Part shown: piece by piece, positions 47,729-55,955 of the stretch
Position numbering within the stretch: position 1 is the first letter of the stretch
How the letters are laid out: every line of letters begins with the position of its first letter
Assembly (NCBI RefSeq): GCF_004114915.1
Contig: NZ_CP022219.1
Span: 588,501-652,500, forward strand
DNA: 64,000 bases
Reading direction: 5' to 3'
Source: Bradyrhizobium guangxiense
GTDB taxonomy: Bacteria > Pseudomonadota > Alphaproteobacteria > Rhizobiales > Xanthobacteraceae
Program-made: the position numbers and the translations under genes
The notes under the pieces: model-generated
Told to the model about the DNA's origin: nothing
Databases searched by the model: none
Seen by the model: the letters and a program-made list of their open reading frames with translations, nothing else

Positions 47729-49037
47729 ATCGCTGCCCATCGCGTTGCCGATCACGCTGCGGATGTACCGGCGCCTTGCCTCCGGCCTGGTGCCGCTTGC
47801 GCCCGCGCTGATCAAGCGGCGGCTCAGGCAGGGCAAGGAAGACCCCGCGCGCGTCGGTGAGCGGCGCGGCCTGTCCCGCGACGTGCGGCCGCACGGCCCG
47901 CTGGTCTGGATCCACGGCGCCAGCGTCGGCGAGGTGCTGGCCGCAGCGGCGCTGATCGAGCGCCTGCGCGATCTCAATCTGCGCATCCTGCTCACCTCGG
48001 GCACCGTCACCTCGGCCGCTGTGGTCGCGAAGCGCTTCCCGCCCGACGTCATCCATCAATACGTGCCGTATGATTCGCCGCGCTATGTCGCGCGCTTCCT
48101 CGACCATTGGAAGCCGTCGCTGGCGCTGTTCATCGAATCCGATCTGTGGCCGAATCTGATCCTCGCCGGCGCATCGCGCCGGGTGCCGATGGTGCTGATC
48201 AACGGGCGGATGTCGCCGCGCTCGTTCCCGCGTTGGCGGCGCATGCACGGGACCATCTCGGCGCTGCTGTCGCGGTTCGACATTTGCCTGGCGCAATCGA
48301 AGACCGATGCCGAACGCTTCTCTGCGCTCGGCGGCCGCGACGTGGTCACGACGGGCAATCTCAAGCTCGACGTGCCGGCGCCGCCGGCCGATTCCGCCAA
48401 GCTCGAGCGACTGATCGCGATGACGCGCGGGCGGCCGGTCATCGTCGCGGCCTCGACCCATCCCGGCGAGGACGAGATGCTGGTCGCCGCGCATCGCAGC
48501 CTCGTCGGTTTCTTCCCGCAGCTCCTCACCGTGATCGTGCCGCGGCATCCCGATCGCGGCTCTTCGATAGCGGGCTTGATCACCGCCTCTGGCCTGACGC
48601 CGGCGTTGCGCTCGCGCGAGGAACTGCCGACCGCGACGACCGATATCTATGTCGCCGACACCATGGGCGAGCTCGGCCTGTTCTATCGCCTCTCGCCGAT
48701 CGTATTCATGGGCGGATCGCTGATCCACCATGGCGGGCAGAATCCGATCGAGGCGGTCAAGCTGGGCGCTGCGATCGTCCATGGTCCGCACGTCTTCAAC
48801 TTCGCCGATGTCTATGAGGCGCTCGACGGCAGCGGCGGGGCGCGCCAGGCCGACACGCAGGAGGCGCTGGTCAAGCAGCTCGGCCAATTGCTGGCCGACC
48901 CCGTCATGCGCGACAAGATGCAGCGTGCCGGCGCGGGCGTGGTGGAGCAGCTCGGCGGCGCGCTCAATCGCACCATGACCGCGCTCGAGCCTTATCTGTT
49001 GCAGCTGCGGATCGAAATGGGAGCCGCCAATGCGTGA
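47721..49037 (+). CDS. waaA: 3-deoxy-D-manno-octulosonic acid transferase WaaA (KdtA)
   Basis: 438 residues from the ATG at 47721. GT30 marks: VWIHGASVGEVLAAAAL with the catalytic Glu, FIESDLWPNLILAG, and VFMGGSLIHHGGQNPIEAVK in the nucleotide-sugar half. It attaches Kdo from CMP-Kdo to lipid IVA on the inner leaflet. Start overlaps the DUF374 stop; lpxK overlaps its end. Confidence 0.95.
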   Translation: MPKSLPIALPITLRMYRRLASGLVPLAPALIKRRLRQGKEDPARVGERRGLSRDVRPHGPLVWIHGASVGEVLAAAALIERLRDLNLRILLTSGTVTSAAVVAKRFPPDVIHQYVPYDSPRYVARFLDHWKPSLALFIESDLWPNLILAGASRRVPMVLINGRMSPRSFPRWRRMHGTISALLSRFDICLAQSKTDAERFSALGGRDVVTTGNLKLDVPAPPADSAKLERLIAMTRGRPVIVAASTHPGEDEMLVAAHRSLVGFFPQLLTVIVPRHPDRGSSIAGLITASGLTPALRSREELPTATTDIYVADTMGELGLFYRLSPIVFMGGSLIHHGGQNPIEAVKLGAAIVHGPHVFNFADVYEALDGSGGARQADTQEALVKQLGQLLADPVMRDKMQRAGAGVVEQLGGALNRTMTALEPYLLQLRIEMGAANA

Positions 49038-50046
49038 GCCGGCCTTCTGGTACCGGCCACGTTCCCCCCAGTCCTACGCGTTATGGCCGCTCGCAGCGCT
49101 CTACGGCGCAATCACCGGGCGGCGCATGCTGCGCAAGGGTGTTGACGCCGGCATTCCCGTGATCTGCGTCGGCAATTACCATGTCGGCGGCGCCGGCAAG
49201 ACGCCGACCGTGCTGGCGCTGACCAAGCTTTTGCGCGAGCTCGGCGAGACGCCGGTGGTGCTCAGCCGCGGCTATGGCGGGCGCCTGGAAGGCCCTGTCA
49301 TGGTCGATCGCGAACGTCACACCGCCTCGGACGTCGGCGACGAGCCGCTGATGATGGCGCGCGATGTCCCCGTCGCGGTCGCACGCGATCGCCTCGGCGG
49401 CGTCGCGCTGGCGAAGTCGCAAGGCGCCACCGTGATTCTGATGGACGACGGCTTCCAGAACCCGCGCCTGGTCAAGGATGCTTCTCTGATCGTGATCGAC
49501 AGCGAGCGCGGCCTCGGCAACGGCGAGGTGTTTCCCGCCGGCCCCTTGCGCGCGCCGCTGCAGGTCCAGCTCGCGCGCACCGACGCGCTGGTGCTGATCG
49601 GCGATGGCCGCGCGGCCAACGATGTCGCGGCAGAGCTTGCCAAGCGCAACAGACCAGCGCTGCGCGCGCGCCTGAAGCCCGATGCGAACACGGTCGCGCA
49701 GCTCCTCGGCAAGCGAGTCCTCGCCTTCGCCGGCATCGGCGATCCCGGCCGCTTCTTCCGCACTCTTCGCGCCAGCGGCATCGACGTCGCGCGCACGCGG
49801 CCCTTCGCCGACCACCACATGTTCTCGACCGAGGAGATCGCCACCCTCGCAGCGGACGCCCAGCGCGAGCAACTGACGCTGGTAACGACGGAAAAGGACC
49901 TCGCACGCCTGCGCGGCAGCAAGGGCGTGCCTGGCGACATCGTGCCGTTCGCCGTCCAGCTTGAGTTCGATGAGCCGGCAAAGCTGCGGCAATTGATCAG
50001 CGACCATCTCTACGAGGCACGCGAGCGCAGGTTCTCTAGGCGTTGA
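49030..50046 (+). CDS. lpxK: Tetraacyldisaccharide 4'-kinase LpxK
   Basis: 338 residues. P-loop VGGAGKTPTVLAL at about 54-66, LSRGYGGRL, ILMDDGFQNPRL with catalytic acidic residues, and FADHHMFSTEE. It phosphorylates the 4' position of the lipid A disaccharide. The ATG overlaps the waaA stop by 8 bases. It closes the pmbA-to-lpxK run; no clear terminator follows. Confidence 0.96.
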   Translation: MREPAFWYRPRSPQSYALWPLAALYGAITGRRMLRKGVDAGIPVICVGNYHVGGAGKTPTVLALTKLLRELGETPVVLSRGYGGRLEGPVMVDRERHTASDVGDEPLMMARDVPVAVARDRLGGVALAKSQGATVILMDDGFQNPRLVKDASLIVIDSERGLGNGEVFPAGPLRAPLQVQLARTDALVLIGDGRAANDVAAELAKRNRPALRARLKPDANTVAQLLGKRVLAFAGIGDPGRFFRTLRASGIDVARTRPFADHHMFSTEEIATLAADAQREQLTLVTTEKDLARLRGSKGVPGDIVPFAVQLEFDEPAKLRQLISDHLYEARERRFSRR

Positions 50047-50322
50047 TCTCGTCGTGTGGGCACGCTCGCGCTTATGCCCATTCTGATGCATTCCTGCCAA
50101 CGTCAGAATCACGTCTGCTGGCGAATCCACTTCCGCGCCTTCGCGAGTTGATGTAGCCTGGCATGAGAGCCGTCACCGGGACGTGCCGAACTCCCGGCAA
50201 TTATCGACGGCGTTGATGCCCACGGCGGGCAATGAATCTTCATCATGTCAATGTAGCGGCCGTAACGATCAGATCGGAACGGCGCGGAGAGTTATTGCCA
50301 ACAATTCAGAGGAGAGCATGCC

Positions 50323-50658
50323 ATGCATTTTTGCCTCACCGGACAATATACGCCACGCGCTCTCAATGCCATTTTGGAGAATCCCACGACCGATCGCCAG
50401 GAGGCCGCCCGAAAACTCGTCGAAGCGGCCGGCGGAAAACTGGTCTCGATGTACAGCGTCGCGACCGACGGCCCAGGCGTTCTGGTGATTTTCGATGTGC
50501 CTGATCCCAGTGCGGCTCCGGCCATTTCAGGCCTGACCGTCACGGCGGGCACGCTGCAGAACGTGAAGCTGGTTCGGTTGTTCACGCAGGACGAGATCAA
50601 GCAGGTTCGCCAGAACGCGGCGAAGCTGCGTTCCTCGTATTCGCCGCCCGGAAGCTGA
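50323..50658 (+). CDS. GYD domain protein
   Basis: 111 residues of ferredoxin-like fold: FCLTGQYTPRALNAILENP, AAGGKLVSMYSVATDGPGVL, and LVRLFTQDEIKQV. GYD family proteins are small dimers of unknown function. GAGGAG 8 bp before the ATG. It stands between lpxK and the Tad-like genes, with a hairpin after it. Confidence 0.88.
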   Translation: MHFCLTGQYTPRALNAILENPTTDRQEAARKLVEAAGGKLVSMYSVATDGPGVLVIFDVPDPSAAPAISGLTVTAGTLQNVKLVRLFTQDEIKQVRQNAAKLRSSYSPPGS

Positions 50659-50674
50659 CATCCGGATTCAAAGC

Positions 50675-50707
50675 GCAGCCGCCGCAGTCGGACGACGCGG
50701 CGGCTGC
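50675..50707 (+). terminator. Hairpin after the GYD gene
   Basis: GCAGCCGCCGC, 11-nt loop, GCGGCGGCTGC: a perfect 11-bp stem 17 bp after the stop, without a T-run. Possible terminator. Confidence 0.55.
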
Positions 50708-50756
50708 TCTCATGTCAAAATCAGAACCATGTCTGCAACGCGGCGAGGGGGCACGC

Positions 50757-50843
50757 TCACCACGCCCCGACGGCCATCATTCCGATGATGGTGAGGCATG
50801 AGACGCAGGCCACCATCACAGTATAACATTCCGGCGTATTCAT
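50757..50843 (-). CDS. Candidate 28-aa membrane micropeptide
   Basis: MNTPECYTVMVACVSCLTII plus a GMMAVGAW end: a single hydrophobic helix with three Cys. GGGAG lies 7-8 bp before the ATG at 50843. The frame is open further upstream but that part is not protein-like. Very small, so support is limited to the ribosome-binding site and the helix. Confidence 0.35.
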   Translation of the reverse strand: MNTPECYTVMVACVSCLTIIGMMAVGAW

Positions 50844-50916
50844 CGGCGGCTCCCAAACTGTTGCGAAACGCTTGGTCACTGCGACCTGTGGGGACGTTAG
50901 CGGCCTTGCTGCCGCT

Positions 50917-51102
50917 TCAATTCCGCGAGTCGCGACCGGGATCTCCGTGGACGTCGGTTCTCTCATCGTCACCCTGATCGACTGAGTGATGATGCGCTTC
51001 GCGCGCTTCCAAGCGTTTAGTTGCGGTCAGAAGCTGCTTCCGCATTTCAGCGAGACGGGCGCGGCAATATTCACGATAGAGTCGGTCCAGTATGGCGGGC
51101 AT
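50917..51102 (-). CDS. Small basic hypothetical protein (61 aa)
   Basis: MPAILDRLYREYCRARLAEM starts a helical, basic protein with a His/Asp-rich tail. A GGGGGTGA sequence lies shortly before the ATG at 51102. Composition is protein-like in the first 40 residues; no homology recalled. Confidence 0.42.
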   Translation of the reverse strand: MPAILDRLYREYCRARLAEMRKQLLTATKRLEAREAHHHSVDQGDDERTDVHGDPGRDSRN

Positions 51103-51512
51103 GATCACCCCCATCGTTGACTTTCGATTTACAGATGTCCCACCGCGAACTTCCGAGGTGATCGTAGCCCGCCAGACGGCTCTTCGATATGAGCCCGTTC
51201 ACACACTGCGCCAATTCCAGAGCTCGACAACTGTGCTTGCTTGATTGACGGCGCGACAAAAAAGGGGCGAGGCCAAGTTACCTAACACGCAGCTTAGCAG
51301 CCTTGTGTTTCACCAGGACTTCGTCGAACAACTTAAGGGCGCCGAACCGCGGCGCAGAATCCAACCACAACGCGAAACGACTCACCAGAGGCTGCAGGCA
51401 AGCTTCAATGCAAGCAGAGCAGCGCGACAGAGATCATCTTGCTGGGAATCGGCCAAGTGCGTCCGCGCGCATGTACTTCATTATGAAGGTGGCCGAGCGG
51501 CGCATCGTGAAC
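51103..51512. other. Intergenic stretch upstream of small gene, downstream of tadE
   Basis: About 410 bp with lower GC than its surroundings. No frame with a plausible start, ribosome-binding site and composition, and no strong palindrome, was found. It may hold decayed coding sequence or the promoter of the small minus-strand genes. Confidence 0.4.
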
Positions 51513-51890
51513 TCAACTCGGGAAACATGCCCGGGCGGTCAGTGTCATCGGGGACAGATTGAGGATGTGCGGAAACTCGAATGAATAACTCGCGCTGACC
51601 TGGTTGCCGCATGCCGCCGTGGCAAAGGTGAATGTCCCCGCAGGCAGAGTGAGGCCGAAGGCCTGCTGGGCAGCGTAGCTCGCTACCGTGTTGCTATTTG
51701 AACAGAGCGTGGTGTTGACCGTTGCGCAGCGCGCCGCCATTTCGCTCCCATGCTGGATTCCCAGCTGCGTCCAAAACAGCAGCCCGCATTCGATGATCCC
51801 AAATACGAAGAGCAGGAACGCGGGAGCGGTCAGCGCAAATTCCAACGCCGAGGCGCCCCGCTCGTCTTGCCGCAACGCTGCGAGCTTCAC
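51513..51890 (-). CDS. TadE-like pseudopilin
   Basis: 125 residues with a GTG start at 51890 that overlaps the upstream stop (GTGA). N-terminal leader RQDERGASALEFALTAPAFL with the TadE Glu at +5 of the G-A junction, one transmembrane helix, then a Ser/Thr-rich extracytoplasmic part with four Cys. TadE/TadF pseudopilins assist tight-adherence (Flp) pilus assembly. Third gene of a coupled trio. Confidence 0.85.
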   Translation of the reverse strand: MKLAALRQDERGASALEFALTAPAFLLFVFGIIECGLLFWTQLGIQHGSEMAARCATVNTTLCSNSNTVASYAAQQAFGLTLPAGTFTFATAACGNQVSASYSFEFPHILNLSPMTLTARACFPS

Positions 51891-52405
51891 TGCAGCCTCG
51901 CAGTGGACTGCGCGGTGTATGTGTAAGTGGCCGCCACGATCTGATAGTCGATCAGCGTATAGTATGTCGCCTGCGCCGAAACCTTCGTATATGTCCCAGC
52001 CTGCGTGCCGCCGGTACAAACCGTCCCGCACGTGACGGTGCTAACTCCGGTAGTCGTCGGGCACCCGCAAAATTGCACGGGCGGGGGCGAAGCCGTGATG
52101 CCCGTGGCGCTGGTGGCGCTTGCTACCGCGTTCGAGATGCCGGTCGGGTCGAAGCCGCGCGCAATGGCGTATTGCGCCCCAGCTTGAGCGGCATTTTCGA
52201 CTTGCATCTTGCGATAGAGTGCGAGCCCGACGTCTGTGACCGAAACGACCATCAACGACAGCAGCGGGATCAGGATGCCGAATTCGGCGGCCGCGACGCC
52301 CCGTTCGTCGCGGGCAGCGGCGCGTACATGCCGCGCCAGAGAGCCGAGCATTCGACGGCAATGCTTCGATGAAAAGCTCTGGACTTGCATCGCTCCAAAC
52401 CTCAT
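51887..52405 (-). CDS. TadE/TadF-like pseudopilin
   Basis: 172 residues; ATG at 52405 overlaps the stop of the upstream gene (ATGA). Leader ARDERGVAAAEFGILIPLLS with the conserved Glu, a transmembrane helix and the typical YRKMQVENAAQAGAQYA that follows it. The distal part has a Cys cluster (FCGCP, TCGTVCTGG) and Thr/Tyr-rich strands. Same family as the following gene; probably assembled together. Confidence 0.87.
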   Translation of the reverse strand: MRFGAMQVQSFSSKHCRRMLGSLARHVRAAARDERGVAAAEFGILIPLLSLMVVSVTDVGLALYRKMQVENAAQAGAQYAIARGFDPTGISNAVASATSATGITASPPPVQFCGCPTTTGVSTVTCGTVCTGGTQAGTYTKVSAQATYYTLIDYQIVAATYTYTAQSTARLQ

Positions 52406-53724
52406 TCGATGAGCTGCGCGGTTTGCGAACCTATGGTCGCGGTGCCGAGCGCGGTGCAGTTGACTTGAAGGTTCGACGTGCCGGTGAAAGTCAGCGTATC
52501 CGCGACGATCTTGGTGCAGGACGTGCTCGTGCCGTTGCCACCGCTGAAGCTGAGGTTGGCCTTTGGCAGGTAGATGGCGCCGCCAAAATTCTGTGTGCTG
52601 CCACCGGTGAGGTTGAAAGCCGTCCCGGCCGGCATGTTGCGGTCGCCGTACATGACGATGCCCTTGGTGGGGCCGCTGGTCGGTGCCGTCAGGTCGATGG
52701 TCGCATTGGAGCCGATTGAAGCGGTACCCCAGTCGCTTCCAGAACCCGTAAACACCAGGGTGACACCGCTGCCGGTGATGGTGGCATTTCCGGCGACGCT
52801 CAAGTTGGCCCCATCCAGATAGTAGATGCCTGGATTCAGGTTCAGGACTGCGCCGGCATTGACCGTGATGCTGCCCGTGTAGCAGCCGGGGTCCAGCGAG
52901 TTGGTTTTTCCATTGGCGTTGACCGTGATCTTGGCATTGGTGCAACTCGGCCTCGCCGGCGGAGAGACGTTGGCGAAGGGATCGGCGACAGGCGCGATGT
53001 GCGTCCTGACTCCGTTGCTCGCCGTGATGCTGCTGGCGCCGGAAACGTCGCCGACCACTCCGACCTGATTTGCAGCGACCGAGGCGCTGCCGGCCACGTT
53101 GAGTGAGGGGCTGGCATTTGAGTTGCTGTACAGGTTGCACTTGATCAGGTTGAGCTGGTTGCCGCCGCTGACGTTGACGGCGGGACTTGCGCTTGAGTTG
53201 AGCGCAAGCACGCAGCCTGTGCCGGAATTCGGCAGGGCGACCGAGCGAGCGGAAATGAGTACACGATCCGAGCCGAACAAGGCTGACAGCAGCCGCTGCT
53301 GCGGCTGACTCACGATGACTTCGATGGCCTGCAAGTTCGATGTGTGATTGCCGGTCTTCGGTGGCTGGTTCACCGTGACCGTCACGTTGTTCAATCCGCT
53401 GGGATAGCCGTAGCTTGCCGTCACCGCTTTGGCTTCGGACGATGGGTCCGTCCCTGCGCTCGCCGCGGTCGCGGCGCTGACCGCGCCGGAATCTGCCGCG
53501 CTCTGCATGTTCTTGTGTTTATAGTACCACCAGCCCACTTCGGTTCCGAGGCCTGCGGTGCCGACCAGGACCGGCATCAGCAGCGCCGAAATGATCACAT
53601 AGCTTCCGGACTGGTCTCGAGCGAATCGTTCGAGCAGGCCGACCGCTCGTTCATGCCGACGAGCATCCCCCTCTGGGCACGATGTTGTCCCGAACCGACG
53701 GCTGTAAAATTTCGGGGAGCTCAT
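52402..53724 (-). CDS. TadG-like protein with beta-solenoid ectodomain
   Basis: 440 residues. N-terminal TadG segment FARDQSGSYVIISALLMPVL (a transmembrane helix) followed by WWYYKHKNMQSAADSGAVSA. It lacks the Glu of the pseudopilin leader. The ectodomain (about 180-440) is rich in Asn, Ser, Thr and Gly with regularly spaced short strands (GCYTGSITVNAGAVLNLNPG), suggesting a right-handed beta-solenoid instead of the usual von Willebrand A domain. First of three overlapping genes; ATG start at 53724. Confidence 0.8.
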   Translation of the reverse strand: MSSPKFYSRRFGTTSCPEGDARRHERAVGLLERFARDQSGSYVIISALLMPVLVGTAGLGTEVGWWYYKHKNMQSAADSGAVSAATAASAGTDPSSEAKAVTASYGYPSGLNNVTVTVNQPPKTGNHTSNLQAIEVIVSQPQQRLLSALFGSDRVLISARSVALPNSGTGCVLALNSSASPAVNVSGGNQLNLIKCNLYSNSNASPSLNVAGSASVAANQVGVVGDVSGASSITASNGVRTHIAPVADPFANVSPPARPSCTNAKITVNANGKTNSLDPGCYTGSITVNAGAVLNLNPGIYYLDGANLSVAGNATITGSGVTLVFTGSGSDWGTASIGSNATIDLTAPTSGPTKGIVMYGDRNMPAGTAFNLTGGSTQNFGGAIYLPKANLSFSGGNGTSTSCTKIVADTLTFTGTSNLQVNCTALGTATIGSQTAQLIE

Positions 53725-53885
53725 GCGTGTTCCTGCCCGATTGCCACTTTTTCCCGTCCGGAAATGTGGTGCCGGGCGTCTTAAGTCAGCCCCAACGGGA
53801 GCGGGACAATTTTAAATATCCACTGACATTCAGCCGGCATTCATGGCCGCGCTCTTATCGGTACATCTCCGCCCAGGAGAGTTCG

Positions 53886-54188
53886 ATGAAACTGCGGTCC
53901 GCGATCGTTGCCGCCGGCCTCTTATGTCTGCCGGTTTTGCCCGTCCTCGCTCAGCCCTCGCCTGCCGCTCCGACCGGCACCGTGCCGGTTCCCGCGACCA
54001 AGCGCGTGACGTGTCTTGCGACCACGGCCAGCTTGAACGGACAGGACAGGCGCGACCAGCTGCAGCTCTGCATGGCGCAGGCGCGGCTCGATTGCCTGAA
54101 GCAGGCGATCGATCAGAACATCGTCGGGGAAGAGCGGAAGAGTTTCGTCAAGACCTGCGTGGGCAGCGATGGTCCTGAACCGCAATAG
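53886..54188 (+). CDS. Small exported hypothetical protein (100 aa)
   Basis: Signal peptide MKLRSAIVAAGLLCLPVLP to VLA|QP, Pro/Ala linker, then a helical core with four Cys (VTCLATT, LQLCMAQ, LDCLKQA, KTCVGSD). AGGAGAG 4 bp before the ATG at 53886 sets the start. Cysteine spacing suggests two disulphides in the periplasm. Divergent from the TadG-like gene. Function unknown. Confidence 0.72.
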   Translation: MKLRSAIVAAGLLCLPVLPVLAQPSPAAPTGTVPVPATKRVTCLATTASLNGQDRRDQLQLCMAQARLDCLKQAIDQNIVGEERKSFVKTCVGSDGPEPQ

Positions 54189-54306
54189 CCGGACCATACC
54201 AAGCGTTCGATATCGTGGGGGCAAAGCAACGCGCGCCCACCGGGTTGGCCGCGATCGCAAGGAGATGGTGGGCACGGCGCGATGCGCCTTCGTCCACCTG
54301 ACGCGA

Positions 54307-54531
54307 TCACGACTGCTTCAGCGCGCCCGGAAAATGCCGTTGCAGCACGGCGGCGGGCGTGGCGTAGGCCTCCTGCAGATCGACGCTCCAGTATTTCAAT
54401 TCGTCGAGCGGGATCCGCGTGTCGGTGATCGCGCAGCGCACGAAGGTTCCCGGCGAGATCACGCGGAAATCGCCGTCGAGATATTGCACCTGCGCTTCGC
54501 CATGGCCCGAGGGGCCGAACTTGTTCAGCAC
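54307..54531 (-). CDS. DUF2093 protein
   Basis: 74 residues: GEAQVQYLDGDFRVISPGTF, VRCAITDTRIPLDELKYWSV and DLQEAYATPAAVL. Conserved alphaproteobacterial family of unknown function, all-beta with a helix. In many genomes it lies next to xseA, which is 1.4 kb away here. Confidence 0.85.
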   Translation of the reverse strand: MLNKFGPSGHGEAQVQYLDGDFRVISPGTFVRCAITDTRIPLDELKYWSVDLQEAYATPAAVLQRHFPGALKQS

Positions 54532-54707
54532 GGTCGAAAGTCTCCGTGGAAGGCCGCTCCGTGGACACTGCGGGAGGGCTCGTTGTGTTGGACGCGATGT
54601 AGCACAGATAGGGTGGCTTGTCCGCCCGGTAAACCCACCGGTTTGTGATGTTTTGCCGCCGTTTCCGCATGATAGTGCTGAGCCGAAGGATTCCGCGGCA
54701 GAGCCCG

Positions 54708-55532
54708 ATGCGCCTTGCGTTAACCGCCCTGTTCCTGATGGTGTCGATGTCGGCCGCGCCCGCCGCGCCGGCGCCGCAGCCGGTCGAGATTCCGCTGGCG
54801 GCGGGCGTGCTCCATGCGCAGCTCTACAAGCCCGAGGGAGCAGGCCCGTTTCCGGCCGTGATCGCGCTGCATGGCTGCGGCGGGCTCAGTGGCCATTCTG
54901 ACACCGTGCTGCCGCGCTATCGCGACTGGGCCGAGCGCCTGCTCAAGGCCGGTAACGCTGTGCTGCTGCCCGACAGCTACGGCTCGCGCGAGCTCGGGCC
55001 GCAATGCCGCGTCAAGGAGATGCACGTCAAGGCGCGGCGCGAACGCGTCACCGACATCGCGGCCTCACGGGCCTGGCTGATGAAGCAGAGCTGGGTGGCG
55101 CACGACCGCGTCAGCCTGGTGGGCTGGGCCAATGGCGCCAGCGCGCTGCTCTGGGCCGTGCGTCCGCAGAGTGCCGCGCGGGATTTGGCTCCGGATTTCC
55201 GCGCCGCCGTCGCGTTCTATCCCGATTGCCGGATTTCCGCCGGCCTCGGCTGGAGCACCCGGGTGCCGACCTTGGTGCTGATCGGCTCCGATGACGACGT
55301 CTCGTCGCCGCCGGCCTGCCGCCAGATGGTCGAGGGCGCACACGGCCGCAGCGCGCTCGCGCGCATCGTGGTCTATCCCGGCGCCTATCACGATTTCGAC
55401 CGCGCCAATACGCCGCTGCACGCCGCTGGCGGTAGCAACGATGCCGCCGCGCCCGAGCTTGGCCATCTCGGCACCGATGCCGACGCGCGCGCGGCCTCGC
55501 AGAAGGACGTGGCGGAATGGCTGGCGCGATAG
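54708..55532 (+). CDS. Exported dienelactone hydrolase-like protein
   Basis: 274 residues from the ATG at 54708. Signal peptide MRLALTALFLMVSMSAAPAA. Alpha/beta hydrolase fold with VIALHGCGGLSG, the strand VLLPDSYGSRELGPQC, nucleophile region VSLVGWANGASALLW (the expected nucleophile is replaced in a GWANG elbow, so Asn sits in the GxSxG place), Asp in LIGSDDDVSSP and His in YPGAYHDFD. The elbow makes the catalytic residue doubtful. Upstream ATGs at 54645 and 54669 are alternatives. Confidence 0.78.
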   Translation: MRLALTALFLMVSMSAAPAAPAPQPVEIPLAAGVLHAQLYKPEGAGPFPAVIALHGCGGLSGHSDTVLPRYRDWAERLLKAGNAVLLPDSYGSRELGPQCRVKEMHVKARRERVTDIAASRAWLMKQSWVAHDRVSLVGWANGASALLWAVRPQSAARDLAPDFRAAVAFYPDCRISAGLGWSTRVPTLVLIGSDDDVSSPPACRQMVEGAHGRSALARIVVYPGAYHDFDRANTPLHAAGGSNDAAAPELGHLGTDADARAASQKDVAEWLAR

Positions 55533-55617
55533 CGGCGGTCCCGTAGCCCGGATGGAGCGCACCGCAATCCGTGACGGCGCCTTAGTTCGACCACGATGTC
55601 GATTAAACGCAATCCTC

Positions 55618-55764
55618 ATGCGCAACCGCATCGTCCTCTTCTCCGCCCTGATCGTCTTCACCGTCGCGGTCTTCCTGTATGAAGCCCACGCCGGCGCTCC
55701 CTTGCACGCACCGGAACATTGCGGCTTCTGGACCACGATCGACGCGGGATTGTCCTGCCGGTAG
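55618..55764 (+). CDS. Small exported/membrane peptide (48 aa)
   Basis: MRNRIVLFSALIVFTVAVFL is a hydrophobic signal-like segment, followed by EAHAGAPLHAPEHCGFWTTI and a C-terminal Cys (two Cys in total). Composition looks genuine and similar tiny proteins recur in Bradyrhizobium. No clear Shine-Dalgarno sequence. Function unknown. Confidence 0.5.
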   Translation: MRNRIVLFSALIVFTVAVFLYEAHAGAPLHAPEHCGFWTTIDAGLSCR

Positions 55765-55784
55765 GACACGCCTCTATTGATCCC

Positions 55785-55913
55785 CTCACCCTGAGGTGCT
55801 CGCTTCTTCGGCGAGCCTCGAAGGGCGACGGCGCAGCTGTATCTCGGCCGCTCATCCTTCGAGGCTCACCTTGCGATGCGCGGCATCGCAAGCCTCGCAC
55901 CTCAGGATGACGG
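55785..55913. repeat. Palindromic repeat, family B relative
   Basis: CCTCACCCTGAGGTGC, GCGAGCCTCGAAGG, then CATCCTTCGAGGCTC, a GCGATGC-gcg-GCATCGC hairpin, and GCACCTCAGGATGACGG. Outer arms CCTGAGGTGC and GCACCTCAGG are inverted. It shares the CATCCTTCGAG and CTGAGG modules with the 19526 and 61211 copies. It lies in the convergent gap before xseA. Confidence 0.65.
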
Positions 55914-55955
55914 GCTGACACTCGGATTGCTGCGGTAGCAGAGGCGCGACCAGCC

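Noticed and set aside
47592..48887. A 431-codon minus-strand frame opposite waaA
   Set aside because: Shadow of the waaA gene; Arg/His/Asp-rich with no domain.
51245..51562. 105-codon plus-strand frame near the TadE gene
   Set aside because: No ribosome-binding site, overlaps tadE antisense, composition not protein-like.
52500..53200. Asn/Ser/Gly-rich periodic sequence as possible S-layer or RTX repeats
   Set aside because: No GGxGxDxUx nonapeptides or SLH motifs; the N-terminus is TadG-like.
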